Origin: Clostridia bacterium | GTDB taxonomy: Bacteria; Bacillota; Clostridia; Oscillospirales; CAG-272 | Reading direction: 5' to 3' | Length of the DNA stretch: 48,743 nucleotides | NCBI GenBank assembly: GCA_017447775.1 | Contig: JAFSMU010000021.1 | Location: 1 to 48,743, forward strand | Translations under genes and position numbers: made by a program | Shown here: in pieces, positions 1-6,884 of the stretch | How the letters are laid out: each line of letters opens with the position of its first letter | Position numbering within the stretch: position 1 is the first letter of the stretch | The notes under the pieces: generated by a model | The model's input: the letters and a program-made list of their open reading frames with translations, nothing else | Told to the model about the DNA's origin: nothing | The model's database searches: none

Positions 1-1
1 G

Positions 2-583
2 GGGCGCGCGATGGCTCAGCGCGGCATCGTCATAGATATGGGCGGCGGCTCGACGGAGCTTATCGCCTTTGACGAGGGGAGAGTGCGCCACAGTTACAGC
101 TTGCAGATAGGCTCCCTTGCGCTGTGGAAAAAGTTTTGCGGGGAGCGGAAAAATGAGCCGTTCCCGACGGAAAGCGAGCGCGACGATATCAGACAGTACG
201 TTTTGCAGGAAATGAAAAAAGCCGCGCCCCTGAAAAGCTTCGGGGGAACGGCGTACATTATCGGCGGGACGGCGCGCGCCATCGCGCGGATCGACGCGCA
301 TCTGTCAGGCAGGGACGACAAGCTCGACGGGTACACGATCGAGGATCATCGATTCTCCGACGTTTGCACCGCCGTTATCGACGACTCGGAGAGCGGCGGC
401 AAAATGATCGACGCGATCTGCGCCGAAAGGATAACGTCCATCGTCCCCGGAGTCATCGCTTTCAGCGAAATAATCAAGGCGGGCGGCGTTTGCCGCGCCG
501 TCGTCAGTCCCTCGGGAGTTCGCGAGGGGTACGTTCTCGAATACATCAGGAGGACATTCCGGAAAAGAATTCGAGAAATTTGA
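2..583 (+). CDS. Ppx/GppA family phosphatase, C-terminal part (5' truncated by window edge)
   Basis: The reading frame is open to the left edge and the first in-frame ATG (position 11) sits inside the domain, so this is the 3' part of a longer gene. The visible protein carries IDMGGGSTEL, the phosphate-binding glycine loop of the ASKHA-fold exopolyphosphatase/pppGpp phosphohydrolase family. A second glycine motif (IIGGTARAIARI) follows, then a tail with RITSIVPGVIAFSEI and SPSGVREGYV. In known relatives the first glycine loop comes after roughly 130 residues, so about that much is missing. The family hydrolyses polyphosphate or pppGpp in the cytosol; the substrate cannot be told from this fragment. 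Its 3' end overlaps the convergent spoIIR gene by 38 bp. Confidence 0.85.
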   Translation, partial: GRAMAQRGIVIDMGGGSTELIAFDEGRVRHSYSLQIGSLALWKKFCGERKNEPFPTESERDDIRQYVLQEMKKAAPLKSFGGTAYIIGGTARAIARIDAHLSGRDDKLDGYTIEDHRFSDVCTAVIDDSESGGKMIDAICAERITSIVPGVIAFSEIIKAGGVCRAVVSPSGVREGYVLEYIRRTFRKRIREI

Positions 584-1139
584 ATTTGATCTTATACACG
601 GGCTTTTCATCTCCGGTCAAAATATTTATCTGATCGGGCGAAAAGCCCGTTTGTCTTAGCACGTTCCTCGCTTTTGCGCCCGAGGTGCATATACTCGGGT
701 AAAGCACGCACCACCAGTTCTGCCCGGCGGCTTCTCCGAGCTTTATCCTCAGAGAGCGGTATCTGCCCGCCGGGAGCGAAAGATCGTCGTACTGACGCGT
801 GGGGTAGTATTCGTATGAAAGAGTTACGTCGCAAGAAAGATCAGCGCCAAGCTTCTCTATCGTGTCGCACACGGCGGCGCGGATACTGTCGATATCGTCC
901 TCGATGATATTCGCCGCGTCGCGCGCGTCTGAGGCCTTTCCCACAAGCGAGTCGATATAGCTCAGCACCTCGTTGCGAACGATGAGTTTTGTCCCCTGAT
1001 CTTCGGGGCTATCCGAATTTGCAATGACGTGAAGGCGCACAACGTCGTCATAGATGCGCGCGTCCTCCGCCGACGGAATAAAGCCGCAAAGTATCACCGC
1101 CACAAGTACAAGTACCGAAAAAACCGCAAGATATTTCAT
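546..1139 (-). CDS. spoIIR: Stage II sporulation protein R
   Basis: SpoIIR is made in the forespore under sigma-F and secreted to trigger SpoIIGA-dependent processing of pro-sigma-E in the mother cell. The 197-residue product starts with a hydrophobic signal segment (about residues 2-23, MKYLAVFSVLVLVAVILCGF). The family signature RLHVIANSDSPEDQ follows, then the conserved C-terminal part with WWCVLYPSIC and VYKIKFKFLEFF. The ATG at 1139 is chosen over an in-frame ATG at 1199 because AGGAG lies just upstream and the signal peptide then begins at the N-terminus. It is transcribed alone and its end overlaps the convergent phosphatase gene. Length and motifs fit the family well. Confidence 0.93.
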   Translation of the reverse strand: MKYLAVFSVLVLVAVILCGFIPSAEDARIYDDVVRLHVIANSDSPEDQGTKLIVRNEVLSYIDSLVGKASDARDAANIIEDDIDSIRAAVCDTIEKLGADLSCDVTLSYEYYPTRQYDDLSLPAGRYRSLRIKLGEAAGQNWWCVLYPSICTSGAKARNVLRQTGFSPDQINILTGDEKPVYKIKFKFLEFFSGMSS

Positions 1140-1244
1140 TTTATTTCTCCTTTTTTCCTGATGGTACGAGTATTCCCCGACGGCGAGAATAATATTCATT
1201 CACAGGAAAAAATTGCCAAAACGCCCGTTTTTTTCGATTTTGTA

Positions 1245-1275
1245 TTGACTTTTCTTTCAAATCGTGTAATATAAT
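1245..1275 (+). promoter_or_regulatory. Sigma-A type promoter for the HMA gene
   Basis: TTGACT (1245-1250) is followed by a perfect TATAAT (1270-1275). The spacing is a long 19 bp; the weaker TAATAT at 1267-1272 would give 16 bp. It lies directly upstream of an inverted repeat that would cover the transcription start. Confidence 0.6.
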
Positions 1276-1280
1276 ATATG

Positions 1281-1296
1281 GTTAGCAAAAGCTAAC
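1281..1296. promoter_or_regulatory. Palindromic operator candidate GTTAGC-AAAA-GCTAAC
   Basis: This is a perfect 6-4-6 inverted repeat starting 5 bp downstream of the -10 box, so a bound protein would block initiation. The TTAG...CTAA half-sites resemble those recognised by DtxR/IdeR-type metal repressors, and the gene it controls encodes a metal-binding domain. The regulator family is inferred. The repeat could alternatively act as a small RNA hairpin. Confidence 0.5.
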
Positions 1297-1321
1297 ATAA
1301 AAAAGTATCACGGAGGTTTAT

Positions 1322-1570
1322 ATGATAAAGACGACGCTTAAAATAGACGGTATGATGTGCGGTATGTGCGAGGCGCACATAAACGACGCGATACGCGGCG
1401 CGTTCAACGTAAAAAAGGTCAGCTCATCGCGCAAAAAGGGCGAAACGGAGATAATTTCGGAGGACGAGCTTGACAAGGAAAAGATTTCCGACGTCATAGC
1501 CAAGACGGGTTACACGCTTTGCGGCGTAAGCTCGGAACAGTACGTCAAAAAAGGACTTTTCGGAAGATAA
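1322..1570 (+). CDS. Small heavy-metal-associated (HMA) domain protein
   Basis: An 82-residue single-domain protein of the CopZ/ferredoxin-like HMA fold. The metal motif MxCxxC is present as MMCGMC within GMMCGMCEAHI (about residues 11-21), and the rest keeps the beta-alpha-beta-beta-alpha-beta pattern of these chaperones. It probably binds Cu(I) or another soft metal, or serves as a partner of a metal transporter; none is encoded nearby. GGAGG sits 5 nt before the ATG. The gene is monocistronic, with its own promoter and operator upstream and a strong hairpin terminator straight after the stop codon. The lysine-rich region after the motif and the KKGLF tail are not part of classic CopZ. Confidence 0.85.
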   Translation: MIKTTLKIDGMMCGMCEAHINDAIRGAFNVKKVSSSRKKGETEIISEDELDKEKISDVIAKTGYTLCGVSSEQYVKKGLFGR

Positions 1571-1600
1571 AAAATCCCGCGGCGCGCCGCGGGATTTTTT
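1569..1600. terminator. Bidirectional terminator between the HMA gene and spoIVA
   Basis: A near-perfect palindrome (stem 1571-1582 with 1587-1598, four-base loop) with a T tract on the right for plus-strand transcripts and an A tract (1569-1574) on the left for the minus strand. It lies exactly between the two convergent stop codons. Confidence 0.88.
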
Positions 1601-3072
1601 TACAGTATTATGCATAGCAGTCCGCCTGAGCCTTCGTTGATGACTCGGCTGAGCGTTTGCGCCAGCTTTTCGCGCGCGTCGTCGGGGACGTGGGAGAGCT
1701 TATTGTGTATGCCCTCGCTGACAAGTTCGTACAGGGATTTGCCGAAAATGTTCGTGTCCCACAGTTTTTGCGGGTTGTTTTCAAATTCCGAAAGCAGAAA
1801 GCGCACAAGCTCCTCGCTTTGCTGTTCGGTGCCGACAATGGGGGAGACCTCCGTCTTTATATCGGCTTTTATCATGTGTATCGACGGCGCCGACGCGCGA
1901 AGCTTGACCCCGTAGCCGCCCGCCTGCTTTACCATTTGCGGCTCTTCGAGCGACAGATCGTACACGTCGGGAACGACGATGCCGTACCCCGTGCGGTTGA
2001 CCTCGTCAAGCGCGTTTGAGATCTTGTCGTACTTTTTCTTGGCGGCGGCAAGCTCATACACAAGCTTCATAAGCGCGCCGTCGTCGTTGACTTCAAGCCC
2101 CGTCATATCGGTGATGACCTTATAAAACAAGCCGTCTTCAACTTCAAGCTCCGCCTCGGCGCACCCGGTGCCGAGGTCTATCTTCGACACGGAAACGCCT
2201 TTTACGTACTCGCTCTCTTTCGCGTCGTCGAGCGCCGACGCGATATCGCCGGTGCGCTTTATATTTTTCGCGCACGAGATCACCGTATCGCTGACGTTTT
2301 TCGATATCGGATTATCGGCGTCGAGTGCCGAGAGGAACGACGGCAGCTTTACCGTAAGCTCCGTCACGGGAAATTCGAGCAGTACAAGCTCCATTATGTT
2401 TTTTATATCCTCGGCGTCGAGTTCAAGGCAGTTGACAAGCGCGACGGGGGCGTTGTATTTGTCTTCAAGCTCGTATGCGAGCGCCGTCGCCTGCTCGGAG
2501 GCGGGGGTAAGGGAGTTCAAAACTATCACAAACGGCTTGCCGAGCGATTTAAGCTCGCTGACGACGCGCTCCTCGCTCTCGACAAAGCTGTCGCGCCCGA
2601 TCTCGCCAAAAGAGCCGTCCGTCGTTACGATAACGCCGACTGTCGAGTGGTCGGATATGACCTTCTCCGTTCCGATCTCCGCCGCGCGCGCAAACGGCAT
2701 CGCGTCCTTTGACCACGGCGTCATCACAAGCCGCTCGTGCCCGTCCTCGACCGTTCCGAGCGCGCCGTTGACCATATACCCCACGCAGTCGACCATTTTG
2801 ACGTAAAGCGAAGCGCCGCCGTCAAGGGTTACCTCCACTGCCGTCGCGGGAATGAATTTCGGCTCCGTCGTCGTTACCTGCCGCCCCGACGCCGACTGCG
2901 GCAGTTCGTCCTTGGCGCGCTTTTTATCGTATTCGTCGGCGATGTTCGGGATAACCAGCGTATCCATAAACTTTTTTATGAACGTAGATTTACCCGTGCG
3001 GACGGGACCGACGACGCCGATGTATATGTCGCCGCCCGTGCGCGTCTGAATGTCCTTGTATATATTGTTCAC
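1600..3072 (-). CDS. spoIVA: Stage IV sporulation protein A (spore coat basement ATPase)
   Basis: SpoIVA is the ATPase that polymerises on the outer forespore membrane and anchors the spore coat. The 490-residue product matches the usual length (about 492). It begins with the conserved NIYKDIQTRTGGDIYIGVVG, has the Walker A GPVRTGKS at residues 22-29, and continues with the ATPase-domain segment DELPQSASGRQVTTTEPKF. It ends with the conserved membrane-associating tail EGSGGLLCIIL. The start is a GTG at 3072: GGGAGG lies 7 nt upstream and the homology begins right there. The longer ATG-initiated frame from 3141 would add 23 unrelated residues. It is a single-gene unit; mother-cell sigma-E control is known for the family but no clear sigma-E site was identified here. 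Confidence 0.97.
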   Translation of the reverse strand: MNNIYKDIQTRTGGDIYIGVVGPVRTGKSTFIKKFMDTLVIPNIADEYDKKRAKDELPQSASGRQVTTTEPKFIPATAVEVTLDGGASLYVKMVDCVGYMVNGALGTVEDGHERLVMTPWSKDAMPFARAAEIGTEKVISDHSTVGVIVTTDGSFGEIGRDSFVESEERVVSELKSLGKPFVIVLNSLTPASEQATALAYELEDKYNAPVALVNCLELDAEDIKNIMELVLLEFPVTELTVKLPSFLSALDADNPISKNVSDTVISCAKNIKRTGDIASALDDAKESEYVKGVSVSKIDLGTGCAEAELEVEDGLFYKVITDMTGLEVNDDGALMKLVYELAAAKKKYDKISNALDEVNRTGYGIVVPDVYDLSLEEPQMVKQAGGYGVKLRASAPSIHMIKADIKTEVSPIVGTEQQSEELVRFLLSEFENNPQKLWDTNIFGKSLYELVSEGIHNKLSHVPDDAREKLAQTLSRVINEGSGGLLCIIL

Positions 3073-3166
3073 GTTCTTTCCTCCCGAAAAGTATTTTTCG
3101 CTACAATATATGAGGGCGCACGGGATAATATACCAAAACAAAAACCGTATTTTTTTGATTTTCCAC

Positions 3167-3195
3167 TTGAAATATTGCGCCGTTTATGATACAAT
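3167..3195 (+). promoter_or_regulatory. Sigma-A promoter for the phosphohexomutase gene
   Basis: TTGAAA (3167-3172), a 17-bp spacer and TACAAT (3190-3195) with an extended -10 TG two bases upstream. It leaves a leader of about 110 nt before the start codon at 3314, in which I see no convincing riboswitch or terminator. Confidence 0.65.
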
Positions 3196-3313
3196 TATTT
3201 AGATTTATTATGTAGCGGCACGCGATTTTGCGAATAATATATGCGAAAAGCATCACATCGGCATATAATATATCGGCAGTTAAAAATTATGCTACCGCAT
3301 GAAAGGTAAAAAA

Positions 3314-4741
3314 ATGGTAAAAGAGAACAAGTATTCAGCACAGTTCAACAGTATGTTCCGCGAGTACGATATCCGCGGGCGCGTATGCGACGAGGAGCTT
3401 TGCCCCGACAACGTATACAAAATTGTAAAGGCGTATTCAAAATACTTACTTAAAAGGGATATCACCCGCGCTGTTGTCGGTTATGACAACCGCACATGCT
3501 CGCCGTCGTTTGCTCAGGCGGCGATAAAAGCTCTTCGCGAGTGCGGCATCGACGTATTTTATATAGGGCTTGCCCTTTCGCCGCTTGCTTATTTCGCGCA
3601 GTATCATCTGAAATGCGAGGGCGCGGTTATGATAACCGCCAGCCACAACCCTGACGGGTGGTCCGGATTCAAGCTCGCCAACGGCTATTCCAAAACGCTT
3701 GAACCCGACGACATCCGCGAGGTATATTCGTATCTTGACGAGGACGTTGTTCCCACGCGCGAAAGCTCTTATGAAGAGGTCGACGTGCGTGACGCGTATA
3801 TAAACGACATCGTATCGCGTATTCACATGGGACCGAAGAAGATGCGCGTTGTGCTTGACGCGGCAAACGGCGGCGCGGGCGTGTTTGTTTACGAGGTGTT
3901 CCAGCGCCTTGGCTGCATGACGTTCCAGCTCAACTGCGACCCCGACACAAGCTATCCGCACTACTTCCCCAATCCCTCCCTGCTTGAAGGCAGACAGCGT
4001 ATGAGGGAAATGGTGCTTCATCCGTACATCCACGCCGACATCGGTCTTTCCTTTGACGGCGACGGCGACCGAATCGGCGTTATAGACGAGCGCGGCGAGA
4101 ATATATGGAGCGACACGGTGCTTGCGCTTATCGCAAAGCAGCTTCTTGAAAAGAAGAAGGGCGCGACCGTCGTATTCGACGTAAAATGCTCAAAACAGCT
4201 TGTCGACGTTATCGAGCAGAACGGCGGAAAGCCCCTTATGTGGAAAACGGGACACTCTTACATCAAGTCAAAGCTGCACCAGACGGGCGCCGAGCTTGCC
4301 GGCGAGCGCAGCGGCCACATCTTCATTTCCGGCGACGACTGGTACGGATTTGACGACGCGGTATTCGTTGCGGCAAAGCTTGTCGAGTTCCTCTCGCACC
4401 AGACCGAGACCGTTTCCGAGATCGTAGGCAAATTCCCGCACTACGTAACGTCCCCCGAGATCAAGGCGCATTGCGGCGACACGGTGAAATACGGCATCGT
4501 CGAGGAGCTTGTCGAAAAGTTCAAGGCGGCGTACCCCGGGAAAGTCAACGATATCAACGGCGCAAGAGTCGACTTCGGCTACGGCTGGGGACTTGTGCGC
4601 GCATCGTCAAATCTCCCCGAGCTTGTACTTATATTCGAGGCGGACACAAAAGAGCATATGCTCGGCATACGCAAGACGTTCAAGGATATGCTGGCGCCCT
4701 ACAAGGACATCTCCCCAGTTTGGGACAACGACGTTGAATAA
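3314..4741 (+). CDS. Phosphomannomutase/phosphoglucomutase family enzyme
   Basis: An alpha-D-phosphohexomutase of 475 residues, which interconverts hexose 1- and 6-phosphates for nucleotide-sugar and envelope synthesis. All four family signatures are visible: the phosphoserine loop TASHNP (residues 108-113), the metal loop SFDGDGDR, the sugar-binding GERSGHIF, and a C-terminal phosphate loop in RASSNLPELVLIFEAD. The N-terminal FREYDIRG is also typical of PMM/PGM enzymes. I start it at the ATG at 3314 because AAAGG lies 7 nt upstream, whereas the in-frame ATG at 3299 has no ribosome site. Own promoter and terminator make it monocistronic. Mannose versus glucose specificity cannot be settled from these motifs. 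Confidence 0.93.
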   Translation: MVKENKYSAQFNSMFREYDIRGRVCDEELCPDNVYKIVKAYSKYLLKRDITRAVVGYDNRTCSPSFAQAAIKALRECGIDVFYIGLALSPLAYFAQYHLKCEGAVMITASHNPDGWSGFKLANGYSKTLEPDDIREVYSYLDEDVVPTRESSYEEVDVRDAYINDIVSRIHMGPKKMRVVLDAANGGAGVFVYEVFQRLGCMTFQLNCDPDTSYPHYFPNPSLLEGRQRMREMVLHPYIHADIGLSFDGDGDRIGVIDERGENIWSDTVLALIAKQLLEKKKGATVVFDVKCSKQLVDVIEQNGGKPLMWKTGHSYIKSKLHQTGAELAGERSGHIFISGDDWYGFDDAVFVAAKLVEFLSHQTETVSEIVGKFPHYVTSPEIKAHCGDTVKYGIVEELVEKFKAAYPGKVNDINGARVDFGYGWGLVRASSNLPELVLIFEADTKEHMLGIRKTFKDMLAPYKDISPVWDNDVE

Positions 4742-4754
4742 AAAAATCAAATAT

Positions 4755-4781
4755 AAAAACGGCTTTTTAAGCCGTTTTTTT
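4755..4781 (+). terminator. Rho-independent terminator
   Basis: The stem AAAACGGCT/AGCCGTTTT with a five-base loop is followed by a run of T. It lies 14 bp after the mutase stop codon. Confidence 0.9.
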
Positions 4782-4857
4782 GTTGTGAAAATACGCTTTT
4801 GGCACGCGGCAGTTTATATGCTTATCGTTTTCTGCCGTATTTTCAACCACCCGGTTA

Positions 4858-4886
4858 TTGACGACGAAAAATCAAAATGATAAAAT
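4858..4886 (+). promoter_or_regulatory. Sigma-A promoter for the gene at 4981
   Basis: TTGACG (4858-4863), a 17-bp spacer, then TAAAAT (4881-4886) with TG at the extended -10 position. It gives a leader of roughly 85 nt that contains a cre-like site. Confidence 0.65.
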
Positions 4887-4943
4887 ATTTACGTGATCAG
4901 ACGAAAACGTCAAACCAAACGCCGTTTTTTGACACTATAATAA

Positions 4944-4957
4944 TGAAAGCGTTTTCA
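4944..4957. promoter_or_regulatory. cre site (CcpA catabolite control) candidate
   Basis: TGAAAGCGTTTTCA matches the Firmicute cre consensus TGWAANCGNTNWCA at every position. It lies downstream of the promoter and 24 bp before the start codon, the arrangement used for CcpA roadblock repression. The match is seen directly; CcpA binding is inferred. Confidence 0.65.
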
Positions 4958-4980
4958 ATAATAATTAAGGAGAAAACTTG

Positions 4981-5691
4981 ATGGACTTCAAAAGATACAG
5001 AAAATATTATCTCGCGCGCACGTTCTGGTTCAGATACGTCGGCATCGGGCTTGTGGTGCTGGGCGCCGCGATGTTTGTACTCGGGTATATGAACTACAAC
5101 TATTTTATAATGCCGACGGGCGTGTTTTTCGCAATACTCGGCGGAGTTGTCGGCTGGGCGCCGTCGGCGGGCAGGGCGGATGACAAAGAGATCATGTCAG
5201 CGATAGCGCGGGAAACGGAAGGCGCCGTCGACAAGGCGCTTGAAACGACGGGACTGCGCCCGCACATCGTCGAAACGCTGCCGCCGATACTCGTTTGCGG
5301 TTTTTATTATGACGTGAAAAATCCGTACATAAGGCGCGGCGGCGACGGCCACTGGCGCACGTCCGATTGCGCGTACACAACGCTGATCTTTACAAAACTC
5401 GGCATCTGCGCCGTTATCGACCGTTTCTCGCTGACTGACGAAAACACGATAAAAACCGAACAGATAAAACAGCTCCCCTTCTCCGATTTTGACGGCGCGC
5501 ATTTTGAGGAGGACGAGCATATCATCGCCTACGGGAACACATCCGAAACCGCGCGTTTTTCGCGGATTGTTTTCACACTCGGCGGCGACGTTGTGTTTTC
5601 CGTTCCGGCGGAACGCTCGGCAAGCGTTGAAATCGCGGTTGAGGACGTTCTGAAGCTGCGCCAAAGAACGCTGAATTCGCAGAATAATTAA
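4981..5691 (+). CDS. Unknown membrane-anchored protein (two N-terminal helices)
   Basis: I do not recognise this 236-residue protein. It has two adjacent hydrophobic helices near the N-terminus (about residues 17-37 and 40-60, the second ending in GGVVGW), then a soluble domain of about 170 residues with alternating beta-rich segments. The topology resembles small membrane proteins with a cytosolic PH-like domain, but I see no diagnostic motif. AAGGAG lies 8 nt before the ATG; the TTG three bases earlier is less likely. It has its own promoter, a cre-like site in the leader and a terminator behind it, so it is expressed alone and possibly under carbon-catabolite control. Confidence 0.8.
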   Translation: MDFKRYRKYYLARTFWFRYVGIGLVVLGAAMFVLGYMNYNYFIMPTGVFFAILGGVVGWAPSAGRADDKEIMSAIARETEGAVDKALETTGLRPHIVETLPPILVCGFYYDVKNPYIRRGGDGHWRTSDCAYTTLIFTKLGICAVIDRFSLTDENTIKTEQIKQLPFSDFDGAHFEEDEHIIAYGNTSETARFSRIVFTLGGDVVFSVPAERSASVEIAVEDVLKLRQRTLNSQNN

Positions 5692-5704
5692 ATCTTTTTG
5701 CAAG

Positions 5705-5734
5705 AAACCGAGGTCTTGTCGACCTCGGTTTTTT
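5705..5734 (+). terminator. Rho-independent terminator
   Basis: A 10-bp stem (AACCGAGGTC/GACCTCGGTT, loop TTGTC) followed by six T. It ends the gene at 4981 and sits 3 bp from the stop codon of the convergent PRPP synthetase gene. Confidence 0.88.
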
Positions 5735-5736
5735 CT

Positions 5737-6849
5737 TTATTTTCCTTTTACTCTGTCCATCAGCGCGTGTATTCTCTTGACTGGATCGAGCAGGTCGGAT
5801 ATTGACTGCTCTTTGTTGATCGCGTCGATGAGGTAAGCCACGTATTTGCACATATTGACCTCGGCGTACCACGGTTTATTCTTTATCTCGTCGGTGCGGT
5901 AGTTGAGGTTGGTGGTGAATATTCTCGTGATTATGCCCTTTTCATACGCTTCGTCGAATTTGTCGCATCCGTTGCAGAAAAGACCGAATGTGGCAAACAT
6001 GAATATCCTCGCCGCGCCGCGCTTCTTCAGCTCTGTGGCGACGTCGATGGCGGACTCGCCGGAGGAGATCATATCGTCGACGATGATAACGTCCCTGCCC
6101 TCGACGCTCTGCCCGAGGAACTCGTGCGCTTCGATGGGGTTGCGCCCGTCGATGATGACGGAGTAATTGCGGCGCTTATAAAACATACCGAGGTTTACGC
6201 CAAGCACGGAGGAATAATACATGGCGCGCTTCGTTCCGCCCTCATCGGGGGTGATTATCATTGTTTTTTCAGCGTCGAACTTGATATCGGGGTACTCACG
6301 AACAAGGGCTTTGAGCATTTGGTATGACGTTCTGACGTCGTCAAAGCCGCCCTCGGGGATAGCGTTCTGAACGCGCTTGTCGTGCGCGTCAAAGGTGATG
6401 ATATTTTCAACTCCGCAATTTACAAGCTCCTGAAGCGCCTCGGCGCAGTCGAGCGACTCGCGCGCGTTGCGTCTGTCCTGCCTGCCCTCGTAGAGCATCG
6501 GCATAATGACGGATATGCGCTTGCCCTTGCCGCCGGCGGCGGAGATCAGGCGTTTTAAGTCCTGATAGTGATCGTCAGGGCTCATCGGCACGGTCATGCC
6601 GTACATTTTATATGTAACGCCGTAGTTGAAAATATCGGTGAAAATGAATATGTCGCGGCCGCGGCACGTTTCGCGGATGATGCCCTTTCCTTCACCGTTT
6701 CCGAATCGGGGGCAGTCGGCCTGCATAAGATACGTTTCTTTATTGTCTTCCGCTCTCCACTGTTTAAGATACCAGTCGACGCTCTGAATAAACGCGTCGG
6801 TACCTTTCGTGCCTATGATGCCAAGCTCCCCATAGTATCGTGAGTCCAT
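5737..6849 (-). CDS. Divergent ribose-phosphate pyrophosphokinase (PRPP synthetase family)
   Basis: PRPP synthetases make 5-phosphoribosyl-1-pyrophosphate from ribose 5-phosphate and ATP. This 370-residue protein is longer than the usual 310-320. Family features are clear: RRNARESLDCAEALQELV followed by FDAHDKRVQN (equivalent of the RRD.RE...DLHA region), ITPDEGGTKRA (equivalent of SPDxGG), KRRNYS, and the PRPP loop VIIVDDMISSGES. The extra length lies mainly in an N-terminal segment and a C-terminal tail. AGGAGG precedes the ATG. It is the last gene of the minus-strand rhamnose cluster, 35 bp after the aldolase. A housekeeping prs may exist elsewhere, so a specialised role is possible; the domain assignment is firm and the exact role is not. 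Confidence 0.83.
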   Translation of the reverse strand: MDSRYYGELGIIGTKGTDAFIQSVDWYLKQWRAEDNKETYLMQADCPRFGNGEGKGIIRETCRGRDIFIFTDIFNYGVTYKMYGMTVPMSPDDHYQDLKRLISAAGGKGKRISVIMPMLYEGRQDRRNARESLDCAEALQELVNCGVENIITFDAHDKRVQNAIPEGGFDDVRTSYQMLKALVREYPDIKFDAEKTMIITPDEGGTKRAMYYSSVLGVNLGMFYKRRNYSVIIDGRNPIEAHEFLGQSVEGRDVIIVDDMISSGESAIDVATELKKRGAARIFMFATFGLFCNGCDKFDEAYEKGIITRIFTTNLNYRTDEIKNKPWYAEVNMCKYVAYLIDAINKEQSISDLLDPVKRIHALMDRVKGK

Positions 6850-6884
6850 ATTTTTCTTCCTCCTGAAAATGAATTGATTTATAC

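Noticed and set aside
3073..3141. N-terminal extension of SpoIVA
   Set aside because: The extra 23 residues show no family similarity and would place the GGGAGG ribosome site inside the coding region; the GTG at 3072 gives the normal length.
3264..3269. Second TATAAT in the leader of the mutase gene
   Set aside because: No acceptable -35 sequence lies 16-19 bp upstream.
4929..4941. TTGACA and TATAAT close together as a promoter
   Set aside because: The two boxes are only 1 bp apart, which is not a functional spacing; the pair at 4858-4886 fits better.
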